Below are positions 49,301 through 61,347 of a stretch of DNA of 64,000 bases, piece after piece (the first letter of the stretch is position 1; each line of letters opens with the position of its first letter). The notes under the pieces were generated by a model. It did no database searches. It worked only from the letters and a program-made list of their open reading frames with translations, and was not told where the DNA came from. The translations under genes were made by a program, and so were the position numbers. The stretch is taken from the NCBI RefSeq assembly GCF_000346465.2, contig NC_034015.1, positions 2,090,658 to 2,154,657 on the forward strand. Reading direction: 5' to 3'. Origin of the DNA: Prunus persica. Its lineage: Eukaryota; Streptophyta; Magnoliopsida; Rosales; Rosaceae.

Positions 49301-52300
49301 TTTTTTCAGTAAAAAGTACACAAGATAGAAAGCATACCTCAACATGATTATATAGCTCAGGGGGAGGTAACTTGATTGCATCAAGCATTTTTGCCTTTCC
49401 ACACTTCTTAACCAAAGCTTCCACCTCATTGCAAATTGCTCGTACGGCATCCTGATATTGATGTATAATCAAAAAATTTACCTCTATGTGGATATTTATA
49501 TGTTCTGGGAGTTTTCAAATAAACAATCAAAGAAGTAATGACAATGAACTCTTTGAACAACTACATAGAGTTACTAATTCCCGAGCAGTGCCTTCATACA
49601 TATAAGAATTGTTTATGATCAAATATAGAAAGCACAAAATAATATTTTCAGTGTATCTGAAACAAATCACCTCAAAAATAAACGTTACTGCTGATGAATT
49701 AGACTGGCCTATGAACGGTAGCTTTGGTTGTTAATTTCCAGTATTGGCAAACACCTAAATAACTCAAACTCAAACGGAGCAATTTACAATTAAATGTGAC
49801 TCTCATTCAATTACCCTCTTCATCCTCCAATTTATTCAACTTATTCATTTTTGGCTACTTTGCGAAACGTTCTTTAGTTATTGTCTCAATCTTTCACCCA
49901 TTTCATTTTAGTCTTTTCCCTAGAAGATGTTTCTCCCTTAAAAAGTAAATCTTCGAACATGTTTCAGAGCTAACATCACTCTTGAGTTTCCCTCATACTC
50001 TTCTAAATCATTAATTTCTTTTATTCTTTCCAGGATAGCACTCTTAGCCACCTTGACATCACCAAACACTTGGTTAGAATTAAGCTTGGTTAAGCAGAAA
50101 TTCTCTGATGTCTTACTCATCTCCAATGGGAGGTATTCATAGCTACACAAAAGTATAGGATACTCAACATGATAATGGCAGATTTTCTACCACAAAAGCA
50201 TCAGGGAGAGAGGACCGCCCCGCTTCAGTAATGTTTACTGGGGCTCCACAACTCCCAGTAAACATAGCAAAACATTGTGTCGTTGATTAAAGATATGATA
50301 GTGACAACACAAAAGGCAGGCCCAACAACAATGTAAATCATATGAAATATACTGCAAAAAGAATTTCTAATACAAGCAAAGACAATGGCTTAACTTTTTA
50401 TGACCACTTAGTAATGCTAAAGATAAAAATTATTTGCAAATTCATGCATCCTGCATGGGCAGCAAGGCCAAAATAATTGGAACATAGCATTGTACTTCAA
50501 ATAATAAAAAGCTATAACTTGTGCAACCAAATAAACTACATACATAGACGAAGTAACAACCTGCCCAACTTCTACTGCTTGCAGCAACCTTTCCTCTGGG
50601 AGAAAGTCACAATAGCCCTGCAAAGAAGATGTTACACATAAAGATGGTTGTGAGTCAGCATGAAAACACGGAAACATAGAAAATTTTCACGGAATTACTA
50701 TATCCAACACTGGAGAAAGAAAAATGTTAATTAACACTCTTTCATGTGAGATATACAATGAGTACATAAAGTGATGCAGACCAATGAATTTAAAAGCCCC
50801 AAAGTAAGAAGAAAAAAAAACCTACATATATTGATGCACACACATATACATATAACAACTAAAGATGTGGTTTAGTAACAGATACTTTCTACACTCGTTG
50901 ACAGAACAAAGAGCAAGGGTGCAATTTTTTTAACTGCTGATTAAAGTATTCAATATCATAACACCTATTGTAAATACTATTTTGCCGCATTGATCAAATT
51001 TCTAAAAGATGTATTTTACCATTTTAATAACATATCAACAAAAATACAAATTATATATTGTTTATTTCCATGCCCTACAATAGACGTTGCTTCTGCTACA
51101 CCTAACACAAGTTAGGAAGCAGATATTTAATGTAGTCAATAAACAGCATATTGTTGTAGGTAATATCCCAAATTGGGTAACCATTTTCAGACCTCCACTA
51201 AGAAAAAATACAAACAGGAAATTCCGACGCAAAATTTTGATAACGAGAAATCTACCTCGAACTAGTTGATGGAATCCTTATAAAGTAAACTATAACACAA
51301 CATGCAAAGCTTATTGCAGAGCTGAGTACATAATTACCGATACCTTCTAATTATCCCAGAAATGTGCCTAGAAACTTGTTTTATAGTAATAAAGCTGCCA
51401 TATGGATTCAAGATAGTCTGCATGATTGCTGTTACAAATATAATCCATTTGAGAAGCTAAAGTTGACAAGGATTTGGCATTGTCAAACATTACATTTAAC
51501 TTTTCATTAACAATTTACCTCTATCATCAATATTGCATTATCTGTGCCAGCTAGCAATAAGTCCAACTCCGAGTCTTCCATCTCCTTAGTTGTAGGATTC
51601 ACAATAAATTTGTCACCAATGAGACCAACTCGTACTCCTGCTATGGTTTTTGAGTTCGGAACTTCTGAAAGAGCCCTGTGGAATTTGAATAATTAGGCCA
51701 AAGAAAGTGTCATTTTTTTATACCAAATGTAAACCAAATTGCATGATAATGCTCCAAATAATTAAAAGCAGTCAGACTTACACTGCTATTCCAGCTGCTG
51801 TAACGGCCAAAGAATCAGGAGAGTGCAAACCGTCATAACTCAGAACCTGCAGAGATATGTTGACAAAGGAAGTTATCAAGATGAAACATAAACCAAGTAA
51901 AACAATGGCACCGTGACACTGTATTGGTTCATTCTGTTTGACAATTAAAGAACTGATGAATAAGCATAATTAGCAGCACACTAAATCATAGTGTAAGTAT
52001 CTTGTAAGTGCTCAAGTTGGCATACAAGTAGATTACAATTTGCTGAAAATAAAGATATTAGCAAACCTATTACATATATGCAGTTGAAATTCATACGGGA
52101 CATACCCAAGAAAGTATTTGAGTTTCATGGTAGAAGCCATTCAACATAGTTGGACGCAAAGGCCTATCAATCAATCTACAAATGAGAACCTGCATACAAT
52201 TGAAAGCTAAAACAATTGTATAAAAATAAGACAAGGGAGAACGTTGAGTTATGTACAATGAATACGTAACAGTACATTGATACATATTATGATTGATAAC

Positions 52301-55300
52301 TGACTTCTAGGTCGCCGAAGTTAAAAAAAATTCTAAATAAAAATAAAATAATAAAAACCCAAAAGAACTCCTCAGATTGCGTTGAAAGTTTACGTGGGAT
52401 TTGTAGCAAGTACCATCTGTCTCAATATGGGGCAAAAAAGAGCGAAACAAAAAAAGAAGAAAGTTGAAGAAAAAAATTTCATGCTGAAGTTACAATTCTG
52501 CTCTTTAGTCTGATCTGAAACGTATATCTTTGATAAGAAGCCATATCTAGAATAATGGGAATAGATCCTCAATAAGGTAGGGACCTTTACTTTTTTTTTC
52601 TGTACGATTTGGGAAAAAAACTCACACCCAGACATGATGTAAACCCGCAACCACCTTCCACCCTTACTGATGGGGAGATGAGCTACCAATTGGCCAAAAG
52701 GCATATCTGAATTTGTGGTGGCTAATAAAGAACCACTGCCCTCTAAATCACAATCAAAGAAAGATATTTTTTAATAAAAGAAACATAAGCAGGTCCACCT
52801 TGGTTACTTCCTTTCCTGGGACCTCGATGTTACACATACAACTTATGCAGGCGAACGGTTGCACACCTTCTAAGGAAAAAAATAGATAAACAAACCAGAC
52901 TCATAAAATAATGCAAAAGCAATCCCATGATATAAGCATCTTGAACCGAACGTCTATGATTCATCAAGACAGCTCCAGCTGTCAGGAGAGGAATCAAGGG
53001 TTCATAATACTAGGGTTCATAATACTAAAATGCTACTGGCAAGTACCTCATGATCTTTCGCCCTTCCTTCTCGTTTGAAAAAGCCTCCACTGGAAGAATG
53101 ACAGATGCAAAGTATTGAAAAAAAATGCAAGCAACAAAAGTCTAAGCAGCTAAGATACAGGAAAAAGGTCCAAGACACACCTAGTTCGACCTGCTGCCGA
53201 AAAGCGCTCCTGATAATGTACCGAAAGAGGGAAGAAGTCCGAAGGTTCACTTGGAACGTCAGCCAAACAAACAGATGTGTAAACGATCTACAAAAAGAAA
53301 GATATATCTGCTGAATCTTCACTGGCAGAAATCTAAGTTCAGCCACAAGAATGACATTAAGAATTAAGGTGATAATGCAAAGCAACACATCAATCTATTA
53401 CTTAGCAGCTAATGTAATAAATGTGTTTCTTATGTTATTAAAGAAGAATCTGTTTTACTGCATAACACAATGCAAAACCTTTTAGCTTTCCATTATTAGA
53501 TGAGAAATCTGTATTTAAGCTAGTAAAGGATAAAAATATTGATATCAGAGTCACATTATCCATACTCCAAAATTATGGAAAATTGGAAATATAGGTAAGA
53601 ATCATGGAATACTTTAGTAAATCAGTCAATAATATATACAACACTTTAATTTCCTCAAATAGTTTTTTTTTTTTTTTTTTTTTAATAGAAACATTTTTAT
53701 TCAAATTGTAAGGATCAAAACAAGGGCATTTAGAACGCAGATAAAAAGAAAAAACACTAGCCAGTGAAACAGACACAAGGCCACTCAACACATATCTAAC
53801 CAACCAAACATAAAACAACCCCTTAAGATACTACGGCCAGCAGATTGCGCATAATGGTAGGATAGGGTACATCCTTAAAGGCAAGGGAAGTTGATGCCCA
53901 AAGGGCAGCCCAAAACTTCACTCTATCCCATAATTCTGCCACTCCCACTCCCTTATAATCCTCAAAAATTCTCCTGTTACGTTCCAGCCATAGGTTCCAA
54001 ACCACTGCCTGCATCAGACTACCCCAGAGAATTTTGGCTTTCTTTCCCCTTCCCAAAGCATCAATTTCCTCAAATAGTATATTCAATTATATATATACAG
54101 TTATTCTCTCATCCGAAATGTCCACACGTTATTATCATGCGGATGCCATTGTAAACAGGGAAGAAAGAAGAGAGGGGTAGTAGAAAATACATGGCATCTG
54201 CACGATAATAACATCTGGACGCATAGGAGAATTTCTGTATATATATCATATACAACATGGTAAAAAGAAGTTAGCATGCTGACTAAATTATGCTTATAAA
54301 TAATTTATGTGCATGTATATAAAAGTTTGGACAGATACATAAGCAAAATTGTGGTATCTCATTGTTTATCCCTGCATTTCTGCATTTCTGCATTTCATAA
54401 GCTATAAAAATTTATAATAAAAAAATGCCAGGCAAAAGGTAAAACTAAAAATAAAATAAAATACCAATTGACCCAAATATATTGTCAACACACATTATGC
54501 AAGCCACTAACCCAATCTGAAACTTGTTAGATAAAACAATTTTTTAAAAGAAAGACACATGCCCATTTTAACTTGGCCCAATGCAAAATATAGGCCTTTT
54601 TTCAATACAGAAAGAAAGCCAAGCCCATTTTGAATCCAAAGCAATAACACTAACTGGTACTAAGTCTATGTTTCTATGTTGGCATTTGGCATTTCCTTAG
54701 CCAACATTGAGTCTGTGTCTGGTTAAATCTAGTCAAGATGGAACAAAGGCCACTCAAGTTGCTTTATATGGTTTAAGCAATGAGAATTTCAATAAGCTCC
54801 CATATCTGACTTGATTTTGGTAGCTCGGGGACTTAAAATACTAACATCAGCAATTCTAGGGTGTTAGACTTCCACATTTACATGACAATGCATTATTGAT
54901 TGCATGGCTTTAAAGTAAAAAATGTTTGGAAATTAGATAAAGTTGATTTTTTCTGGGTAGAATCAATTGTTTTGCAAATCTCCAGCAGACGAGGCTGGAT
55001 TTAATAATGTGTGCTTGAAAATTTTTCCAAATGATTTTAAAAACTACAAAGTTAGTGGCTTTCAAGTCAAGATCCGTAGATAGTATATTGACCGAATGAG
55101 ATTGCTTCAAGAAATTTTCTAAAATCCAGATTTTTAATTTTGAACTTTCTTATTCAATTTAAGTTTGTTCAAACTTACTTGTTTTAGGCTTGGGAGGTTA
55201 CCCTGGGTTTGTAAAACCTTGTCTGACCATGCAAATATATAGTTTGCAAAATTTTAGAGAAAACTTTGCACCTTCAACTGGAAGACTTTAAAAGAGATTT

Positions 55301-56877
55301 TGTGCGAACCTTTTCGCAAAGCTCATGAGCCTTTCAAATTTGATTCCCAAACTACTTTGAGTGCTCAACTTGATTTTCAGAGAACTCTTGCCTTTAGTTT
55401 TCACACATGTTCATTGCATCCTAACGTTCACAAACCTTTGTCATTAGTACATGTCATCAATATAGCCAGATTATTAGGAATGCAGCCCTAGGTTAAGGTG
55501 GTTGACTTAAATCAAGATCTAATTTATAGAGTTGATCCAATTCACATGTCACCAACATTTTTCTGAGCTGTCAATGACAAATTCTAAAATGTTGACGGAC
55601 ATTTTCAGTGTCAGTCGACATCCCAACCCTTGTTCTAATCCCTCTTGCTTGTATATAAAAGCAATTACTAAAAATCAAAAAAATCAAAAAAACTGTAGGG
55701 TAATAGTATAACACCAGAAAAGGAACCATTTTTTTCAGGCACACAATTATAACTTACGGTTTCTCCGTCTGTCACTGTAACAGAGGCACTGGCTTGTCTC
55801 CCAATATGACCTGTCTCAACCAAAATCTGTAATGATTCCAAAACAAAATATTACATGATGATACAACCGAGCTTAATTTAGCATATCTTTTTTCTAATAA
55901 ACAAGTACCTATGAAACAATTCTCAACACAATTTAATTGAACTGCTAAATATCCTTTCTGGAAACTAAGGGCCTTGTTAACACTTCTAAAAAGGTGCACA
56001 GAACTATTAGAACTTCGTTCAGTAAAAACCTATGTTTTTCTTTTTATATCACCTTTCAGTCCTAAGGAATGTTCCATTTACTAGGAATTTAATCTAATTG
56101 CGTTTTGCGGAAATTAATTTTCCTGGAAAGCACTGCATATGCCAGGCGCGTATGAGTGGAACACATGATAAGAGCCCTTTGAAAAGAGATAAAATAGCTC
56201 AAAAGAAAATAATCTGACAATGCGAAGTAACAGGATTAGTTTTTTCTGACACTAGCTTGAAATGATCAGCAAGACCCACTGTGTTTTTTCCCATTCTAAG
56301 TTTGTTTCATTTACAAGTTTTGCACACCAAAATATTTTTCTGAAAATTGGTTTGCCATCCTATTCTACTCCTTCTTCAATATATCATTCTTTTCGGCTAT
56401 GATTAACTGTAACAGTAACGACGTAACTAAGTTTCTACAAAAGCTTCCAGCACAATTACTTATTCCCTGCACTTGATACAAATCCTATCCAAAGTTTCTC
56501 TATACATAAAAAGAAACACAAAGTGATAAAGATAAATCCCAATTATAATATAATGCATTCCTTCAAAGTTGAAACTAAACCAAATTTCTCAAAACTCCAC
56601 TCACATGTCTATCACCAACAGGGATTTTGACAGAGTATGGGGGAGGGTAGCCCTGAGGACCGTTCGTTGAAACTCCGGGCTCGGCCAAAGCTCTGATGCC
56701 AAACCCCTTGCCACTCTTTCCGGGCAGAAGCAGGGACAAATTGCAAAACTTGGACTTGCTGGTGAAGCAGGGGGAACGAGGGCAGTTTGGGAAGAGAAAA
56801 CATTTGGGCCTTTGTGGGTGCAGGAATTGGGAGGGCTTAGGGCAGTGCAGTCTGCCATTGTTAGGGTTTGCCAACAT
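37320..56877 (-). CDS. PNP1: Chloroplast polyribonucleotide nucleotidyltransferase (PNPase)
   Basis: Phosphorolytic 3'-5' exonuclease and poly(A) polymerase of chloroplast RNA. The 24 minus-strand exons are: 56605-56877, 55758-55826, 53181-53287, 53047-53089, 52106-52189, 51782-51846, 51519-51675, 50561-50617, 49338-49451, 48785-49048, 47659-47733, 45354-45467, 44118-44210, 43462-43640, 43143-43326, 42927-42974, 42635-42707, 40545-40618, 40335-40442, 40153-40247, 38916-38979, 38711-38764, 38571-38612 and 37320-37700. They sum to 2817 nt, 938 residues, with no stop. Residues 1-70 are Ser/Pro-rich (transit peptide). The first RNase PH domain follows, then a helical linker with an acidic run (about 379-400). 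The second RNase PH domain has [14 protein letters not shown] and [16 protein letters not shown] has IIGSGGKK (about 700-707), S1 spans about 755-825, and a Lys/Ser-rich tail closes it. Arabidopsis PNP1 is similar in length. The introns otherwise hold LINEs and simple repeats. Confidence 0.96.
40790..41010. repeat. GCACTTCC-rich repeat, possible scrambled MITE in PNP1 intron 17
   Basis: AAGTGCTTTT, GAAGCAC and AAAAGCACTTCCAA units recur in both orientations. The right edge reads AAAAGCACTTTCAAACAGGCCCC, like the ends of plant hAT-type MITEs. A matching left end is not found. Confidence 0.35.
41691..42388 (+). mobile_element. LINE (L1-like) 3' fragment with RNase H, in PNP1 intron 17
   Basis: The target duplication ACATGACTGTCT is at 41679-41690 and 42389-42400. 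The plus strand encodes an RNase H domain: [64 protein letters not shown], with the acidic D-E-D positions. A frame change near 42170 precedes the tail ([17 protein letters not shown]), and an A-rich end lies at 42370-42388. It is antisense to PNP1 and 5'-truncated. Confidence 0.88.
44744..45259 (-). mobile_element. LINE 3' fragment in PNP1 intron 12
   Basis: The target duplication TTCTGAATATACAT is at 44730-44743 and 45260-45273. The minus strand encodes the end of an L1-like ORF2 ([40 protein letters not shown]) and ends in an A-run at 44744-44750. It is sense to PNP1, truncated to 516 bp, and of the same family as the copy at 53663. Confidence 0.9.
49211..49270. repeat. Compound microsatellite (TG)14 and (GA)n in a PNP1 intron
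   Basis: Fourteen TG units at 49211-49238 are followed by GA units to 49270, with one interruption. It lies in the intron between exons 10 and 9. Shorter (CA)n at 44670-44690 and (TA)n at 48686-48706 also occur. Confidence 0.9.
53663..54062 (-). mobile_element. LINE 3' fragment in PNP1 intron 2
   Basis: The target duplication AATTTCCTCAAATAG is at 53648-53662 and 54063-54077. The minus strand encodes [20 protein letters not shown] and [20 protein letters not shown], then a stop and a long A-tail (about 20 A at 53663-53683). It is 400 bp long. It is a sister of the copy at 44744 but an independent insertion, with a different truncation point and target site. Confidence 0.9.
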
Positions 56878-57078
56878 TTCTCTCTTCTATCACTGTGGCC
56901 GCTTCGCTCGCTGGTGAGAGAGAGAGAGAGAGAGAGGGCAGACTTTATCCGCTTGTATGGTTTTAAGGCGCGCAAGGTTGAAAGAAAGAAAATGAAAGAA
57001 AAAATATTTTTAAATTAAATGAAATTAACAATTTTTAAAATGTGCCATTTTTAGGGCAACTCCACTTATTTGCCCTTA
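56878..57078 (-). promoter_or_regulatory. Remaining PNP1 5' UTR/proximal promoter with (GA)n
   Basis: Only about 200 bp lie between the PNP1 start codon and the Harbinger element at 57079. A (GA) microsatellite at 56916-56937 would fall in the 5' UTR or core promoter; GA/CT tracts are common in plant 5' UTRs. No clear TATA box was seen. Confidence 0.5.
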
Positions 57079-57655
57079 GAGCATCTCCACCCATAAGAGC
57101 TAAGTCTAAGGTAAGGGCAAGTAAGGGCTACCACTATTCACGTGAATAGTGTCAGCCTTGCCATTTGTGGTTCCACCCATGAGGGCTAAGTCTAAGACAA
57201 GTACTATTCATTATACTTTATTTCCTATTTTTTTATACTTTAAACTATTAATTTTGATAATCTTTTGTAATTAAATTTTCGGATAAGATTTTTGGTTGTC
57301 ACGTGTCCATTATTTTTCAGAAAAGATTTTCGGATGAGAATCTCGGTTGCCAAGTGTCTTATTCCAAATAAAATTTTCAGATATTCATTAAAAAAAATTA
57401 TAATCTCAGATTTCAGATAAGATTTTCACCCTCTAAAATTGTGCCACGTGTCCCATGTCAAATAAGATTTTCATATATTTTTAAAAAATTATAATCTCAT
57501 ATTTCAGATAAGATTTTCACCCTCTAAAATTGTGCCACGTGTCATCTCTATCTTCTGAATCCTTCTATAAAACTACACCATCAACTCATACCTCTCACAC
57601 CATCTCTTATTTATGCCTTCATTTTTCAGATTTTACAGAACACATTCTACTCTCA

Positions 57656-59011
57656 ATGTCAAACTTGTCGAGGGTGTTGGAGAGGCAACAAAAAGAAAGG
57701 GAAGAAATCCGGCGTAGACATGCTGAAGAAGATCGGGACGCCGATGAAGAAGAGGAACAAATGCTTGCAGCAGCGGTGTGTATGCTTAATCAATCAAGGC
57801 AACACCATCGTCGTCGTGCCCTGAATGTGGACAGACGTAGGGAGTCTCAGCGTAAGAATCTCTTGGAGGATTATTTTATCCCAAATTCGTTATATCCTGC
57901 TTATAAGTTTCGAGATAGATATAGAATGCAACTACATTTGTTCCAAAAAATCATGCATGATATTCGTATTACGACACATACTTCATTCAAAAGCATGATG
58001 CTGTTGGAGCTTTGGGTCTTATCCCGGAGTAAAAACTTACAGCTGCTTTGCGGATGCTTGTTTATGGGGCATCTACAAAGCAGGTGGATGAGATTGCAAG
58101 GATGGGAAAGTCTACTATCCTAGAGTGCTTGGTGAGATTCTGTGATGCAGTGAAAAATTTGTACACGAGGGAGTACATTTGCAAAGCCACGCCGAGGGAC
58201 CTCCAAAGGCTTCTACAAAAAGGCGAGGCTCGAGGTTTCCTAAGAATGATTGGAAGTATCGATTGCATGCACTGGCAGTGGAAGAATTGTCCTACTGCTT
58301 GGCAAGGAGAGTACGGGAATCGGAAGGGCCAAAAAAGTATAATTTTGGGGGCCGTAGCTTTATTCTACTGTTGGGTTTGCATGCCTTCTTCGGTGTTGCC
58401 GAATCTCAGAATGACCTCAATGTCCTTGGTCAATCCCAGGTGTTCGACGAGGTATTGCGAGGTCATTCCCCCAGGTCATGTACCAAATCAACAATACCGT
58501 ATACTATGGTGCGTACTACCTTGCCAACAGAATTTATCATAGGTGGACGACATTCGTGAAAATAATTCTAAATCCCCAATCCGAGAAGGAAAGAAGCTTT
58601 GCTTCCTTTCAAGAATGTTACAGGAAAGACGTGGAAAGGTGTTTCGGTATCTTGCAAGCTCGTTGGGCAATTATTAGGGGTGCTGCTCAGATGCTAGATG
58701 AGGAGGTGCTACGGAGTATTATGATGACTTGCATCATCCTCCACAACATGATTGTGGAGGATGAGTATGACTATGATGCTCCTGAGGTGTTTGAACCCGA
58801 TCCCATGAACACGGCATTGACAAGAATATATGAAAGGCCGATGGGACCAAATGGACAATCAATGGAGCCCGAACCGTTACTTCGGGATGGTCGATTCAAC
58901 AACCCCATGATTGATCGTTATCAAGAAATGCAATCTTCATATGTTCACGAGAGACGTCAAGTTGACTTGATCGAGCACTTGTGGGAGATGAAAGGCAATC
59001 ACGATGGATGA
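57656..59011 (+). pseudogene. HARBI1-like (PIF/Harbinger) DDE transposase, frameshifted
   Basis: ATG is at 57656 (MSNLSRV). An Arg/Glu-rich N-terminus is followed by the conserved RKNLLEDYFIPNSLYP. The frame changes near 57975, near 58350 and near 58480. A TAA also falls near 58030, where related proteins have Gln. The DDE region is still readable: D in RMIGSIDCMHWQWKNCP, D in ESQNDLNVLGQS, and E in CIILHNMIVEDEYDY. The C-terminus (PMNTALTRIYERPMGP to stop 59011) matches the paralogue at 61348-62739. Harbinger transposases cut and join DNA at TTA/TAA sites, but need the Myb-like partner. Confidence 0.85.
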
Positions 59012-59296
59012 AGTCAAGATTAGTGCTTTGTTTGGAATTATGCTTTATTTTGTGTGTGGTGTTTTTTGGAATTATGCTTTTTTTTTTATTATTATGCTTT
59101 TATGTATGGTTTGTTTTGTGTGTTGTTTGCAATAAATTAAGGTTTGTTTTTTATTCATCTTTGTTTTGATGCTCAAATGTTTTTAATAAATAGTCATATT
59201 ATTTAATACTTTTTTTATTGAATAAAAAGGAAACAATACAACAAATTAAAGGATAATACAACAATACAACATATGGCAAAGGTGCTTCAATACAAC

Positions 59297-60363
59297 CTAA
59301 TGGTTTTCATCATTTAACCAATCCGCATTGCTAGGTCCGTCGTCATGGAAAAGTTTTCTTCTCATCACATCCCTTCGTCTTAGCTTCCAATAGGCCTTGG
59401 TTTCAGGAGACATATGGCTTGTATCCATGGCCATGATTTTCATCTCTCTATCATCCATGTCTTTTGCTTGTGCCTTCTGCTGTTGAAAAACAAATGCTTC
59501 CTCTCGTGCCATGTCCATTTCATCTCTTTTCAAGTCTCTCTCAATTCTTAGTGAGGTGTTCTTAGCTATTTGCTCTAATAAATGTACACATTCATTGTTC
59601 GAAGTGCCCCCTCTCTTGGCCTTTACCGCCTTTCTCCAAATAGGTCTTAGCGGACGGGGGAGTGGTGACTCCGTTTCCATTGGGGAGTCCAATGGCGAAT
59701 CGTAGAGAGGCGTCTCATTCAACACAACCAGAGGACCGATGGGAATAATTTTGAATCTCAAACAATCCTTTACAACTTCCGGACATTGGAAATGCACGAA
59801 ACTTTTTTTGCCTTGCCCCATGGCACCGAACCACATTTGTGCTTGTACGATCTATTAAAAATAAATAATTCGAAGTGCAAGAAAAAAAATATATATTATG
59901 CAAGAAAATATAAACTATTTTGAAATGCAAGAATAAAATTGATTATGCAAGAAAATATAGACAAATTGGAAATGCAAAAAGAATTAAAAGAAGATTATGC
60001 AATAAAAAGAAATAGAATATGCAATTAAAAAAAGTTACATTAAATTGATTAAAATGGCAATTATAAATATTTTACCTCATCGGTAAAATTTTGACCGTTT
60101 CAAATGTTCTCCCTTGCTTTTGTCAAGGCATTTCTCCATTTACCTAACTCTTTATTCAGTAGTTTTCATCTACTAGACAAGGTCATTTAGGTCCGAACGG
60201 AACCCGATCTTTGACAAAATTCTCCATGAATTTTGCTCCACATATGATGGAACTTCATCTCATTGCCCATGATAGGGTCATGACTAACATTCACCCAAGA
60301 CTGACGTAACGCAATATCTTCCTGAGTTGACCACGAGCCTCCGACTTCGACAGAAGATGCCAT
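59297..60363 (-). pseudogene. Harbinger Myb/SANT-like partner (NAM-associated domain), decayed
   Basis: ATG is at 60363 on the minus strand (MASSVEVGGSWSTQEDIALR) with a SANT/trihelix-like domain. In-frame stops lie near 60190, 60165 and 60090. An intron from about 60075 to 59850 is followed by a long open second exon ending at 59297. That exon has IPIGPLVVLNETP, a basic patch, a coiled coil (EQIAKNTSLRIERDLKRDEM) and the C-terminal WKLRRRDVMRRKLF. In active PIF/Harbinger elements this protein binds subterminal repeats and brings the transposase to the nucleus. Exon 2 alone is open for 179 codons from 59836. Confidence 0.75.
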
Positions 60364-61347
60364 TTATTTTATTTTTATACAAATGGAAAGTAGTAGAAAA
60401 ATGTGAGTGGAGAGTAAAAAATATTGGATGGAGAAGAAATTGTATGAAGATTTGGTGTGGAAAGTAAATAAAATGGTTAGGTATTTATAGGGAAAAAATA
60501 CATAATTTTTTGGTATTTTTTAAAAAAATTCAGAATTTTTTCGATTTTTTTAGCCAAAAAAACGAGGACCGTCGGATTGCTGGAAAAAAAACCGATCAGA
60601 GCATCCCCGTTGGATTCTGTCAGCACTGACGGTAAAAAAAATTTGAATTACCGTGCGCTGACATCATAGTCCTCGGGCTGAAGCCCAAGCGAAACTTGCC
60701 CTTGGGCCTGCCGGGGCTAGTGGGACCTAGCTCTTGCCCGGGCTTCTTCTCTCGCACTGGAGGGCGTTTGGGCTCGGTCAGGGGGCCTTTTGCCCGGGTT
60801 TGAGACAGCACTAGAGCTGCTCTTAGCCATGGCAAGGGGGGAGCTATGTCAGCCACTATTCACATGAATAGTGGTTGCCATTGCAAATAGTATTTTGTGT
60901 TTCCACCCATTGCCATGGCAAAGGCAATTACTATTCATTTTTTTGTTTTTTCACAAAAATTTTTACCTCAATAATTAATTTGGATAATATTTTCGGATAA
61001 GATTTTCGGGTTCCTACGTGTCAAAACTATTCATAATCGGATACAATTTCCGGATAAGATTTTTGGGTTCAAATTTTGGATGAATTTCAACATTCAAATT
61101 TCAGATAAATTTTTGGGTTCAAATTTCGGATGAATTTCAAAATTCAAAATTCAGATAAATTTGGGTTCAAATTTCGGATGAATTTTAAATTTCAGATAAG
61201 ATTTTCATCCAATCAAATCAAGCCATGTGGCATCTCTATCTTGTCAAAATTTTCTATAAAACCAGAGGCTCAGCTCATACCTCTCACACCAAGTCTTTCT
61301 ATATTTTCATTTATCAGAGTTTAGAATTCATACTCCATTCATTCTCA

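Larger units (their letters stand above)
57079..60822 (+). mobile_element. PIF/Harbinger element 1
   Basis: The left end follows a TTA target site (57076-57078) and reads GAGCATCTCCACCCATAA. A possible right end, CTAGAGCTGCTC, is followed by TTA (60823-60825), but the right border is uncertain because the next element begins here too. Inside are repeated GGATAAGATTTTC subterminal units, including a tandem copy of about 55 bp at 57397-57452 and 57487-57543. It carries a HARBI1-like transposase on plus and a Myb/SANT-like gene on minus, in the convergent order usual for the superfamily. Both genes are broken. The element lies in the promoter of PNP1. Confidence 0.75.

Noticed and set aside
56601..56975. 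Alternative 124-codon frame overlapping PNP1 exon 1
   Set aside because: It is in a different frame from the transit peptide and the RNase PH start. The frame from 56877 joins exon 2 correctly.
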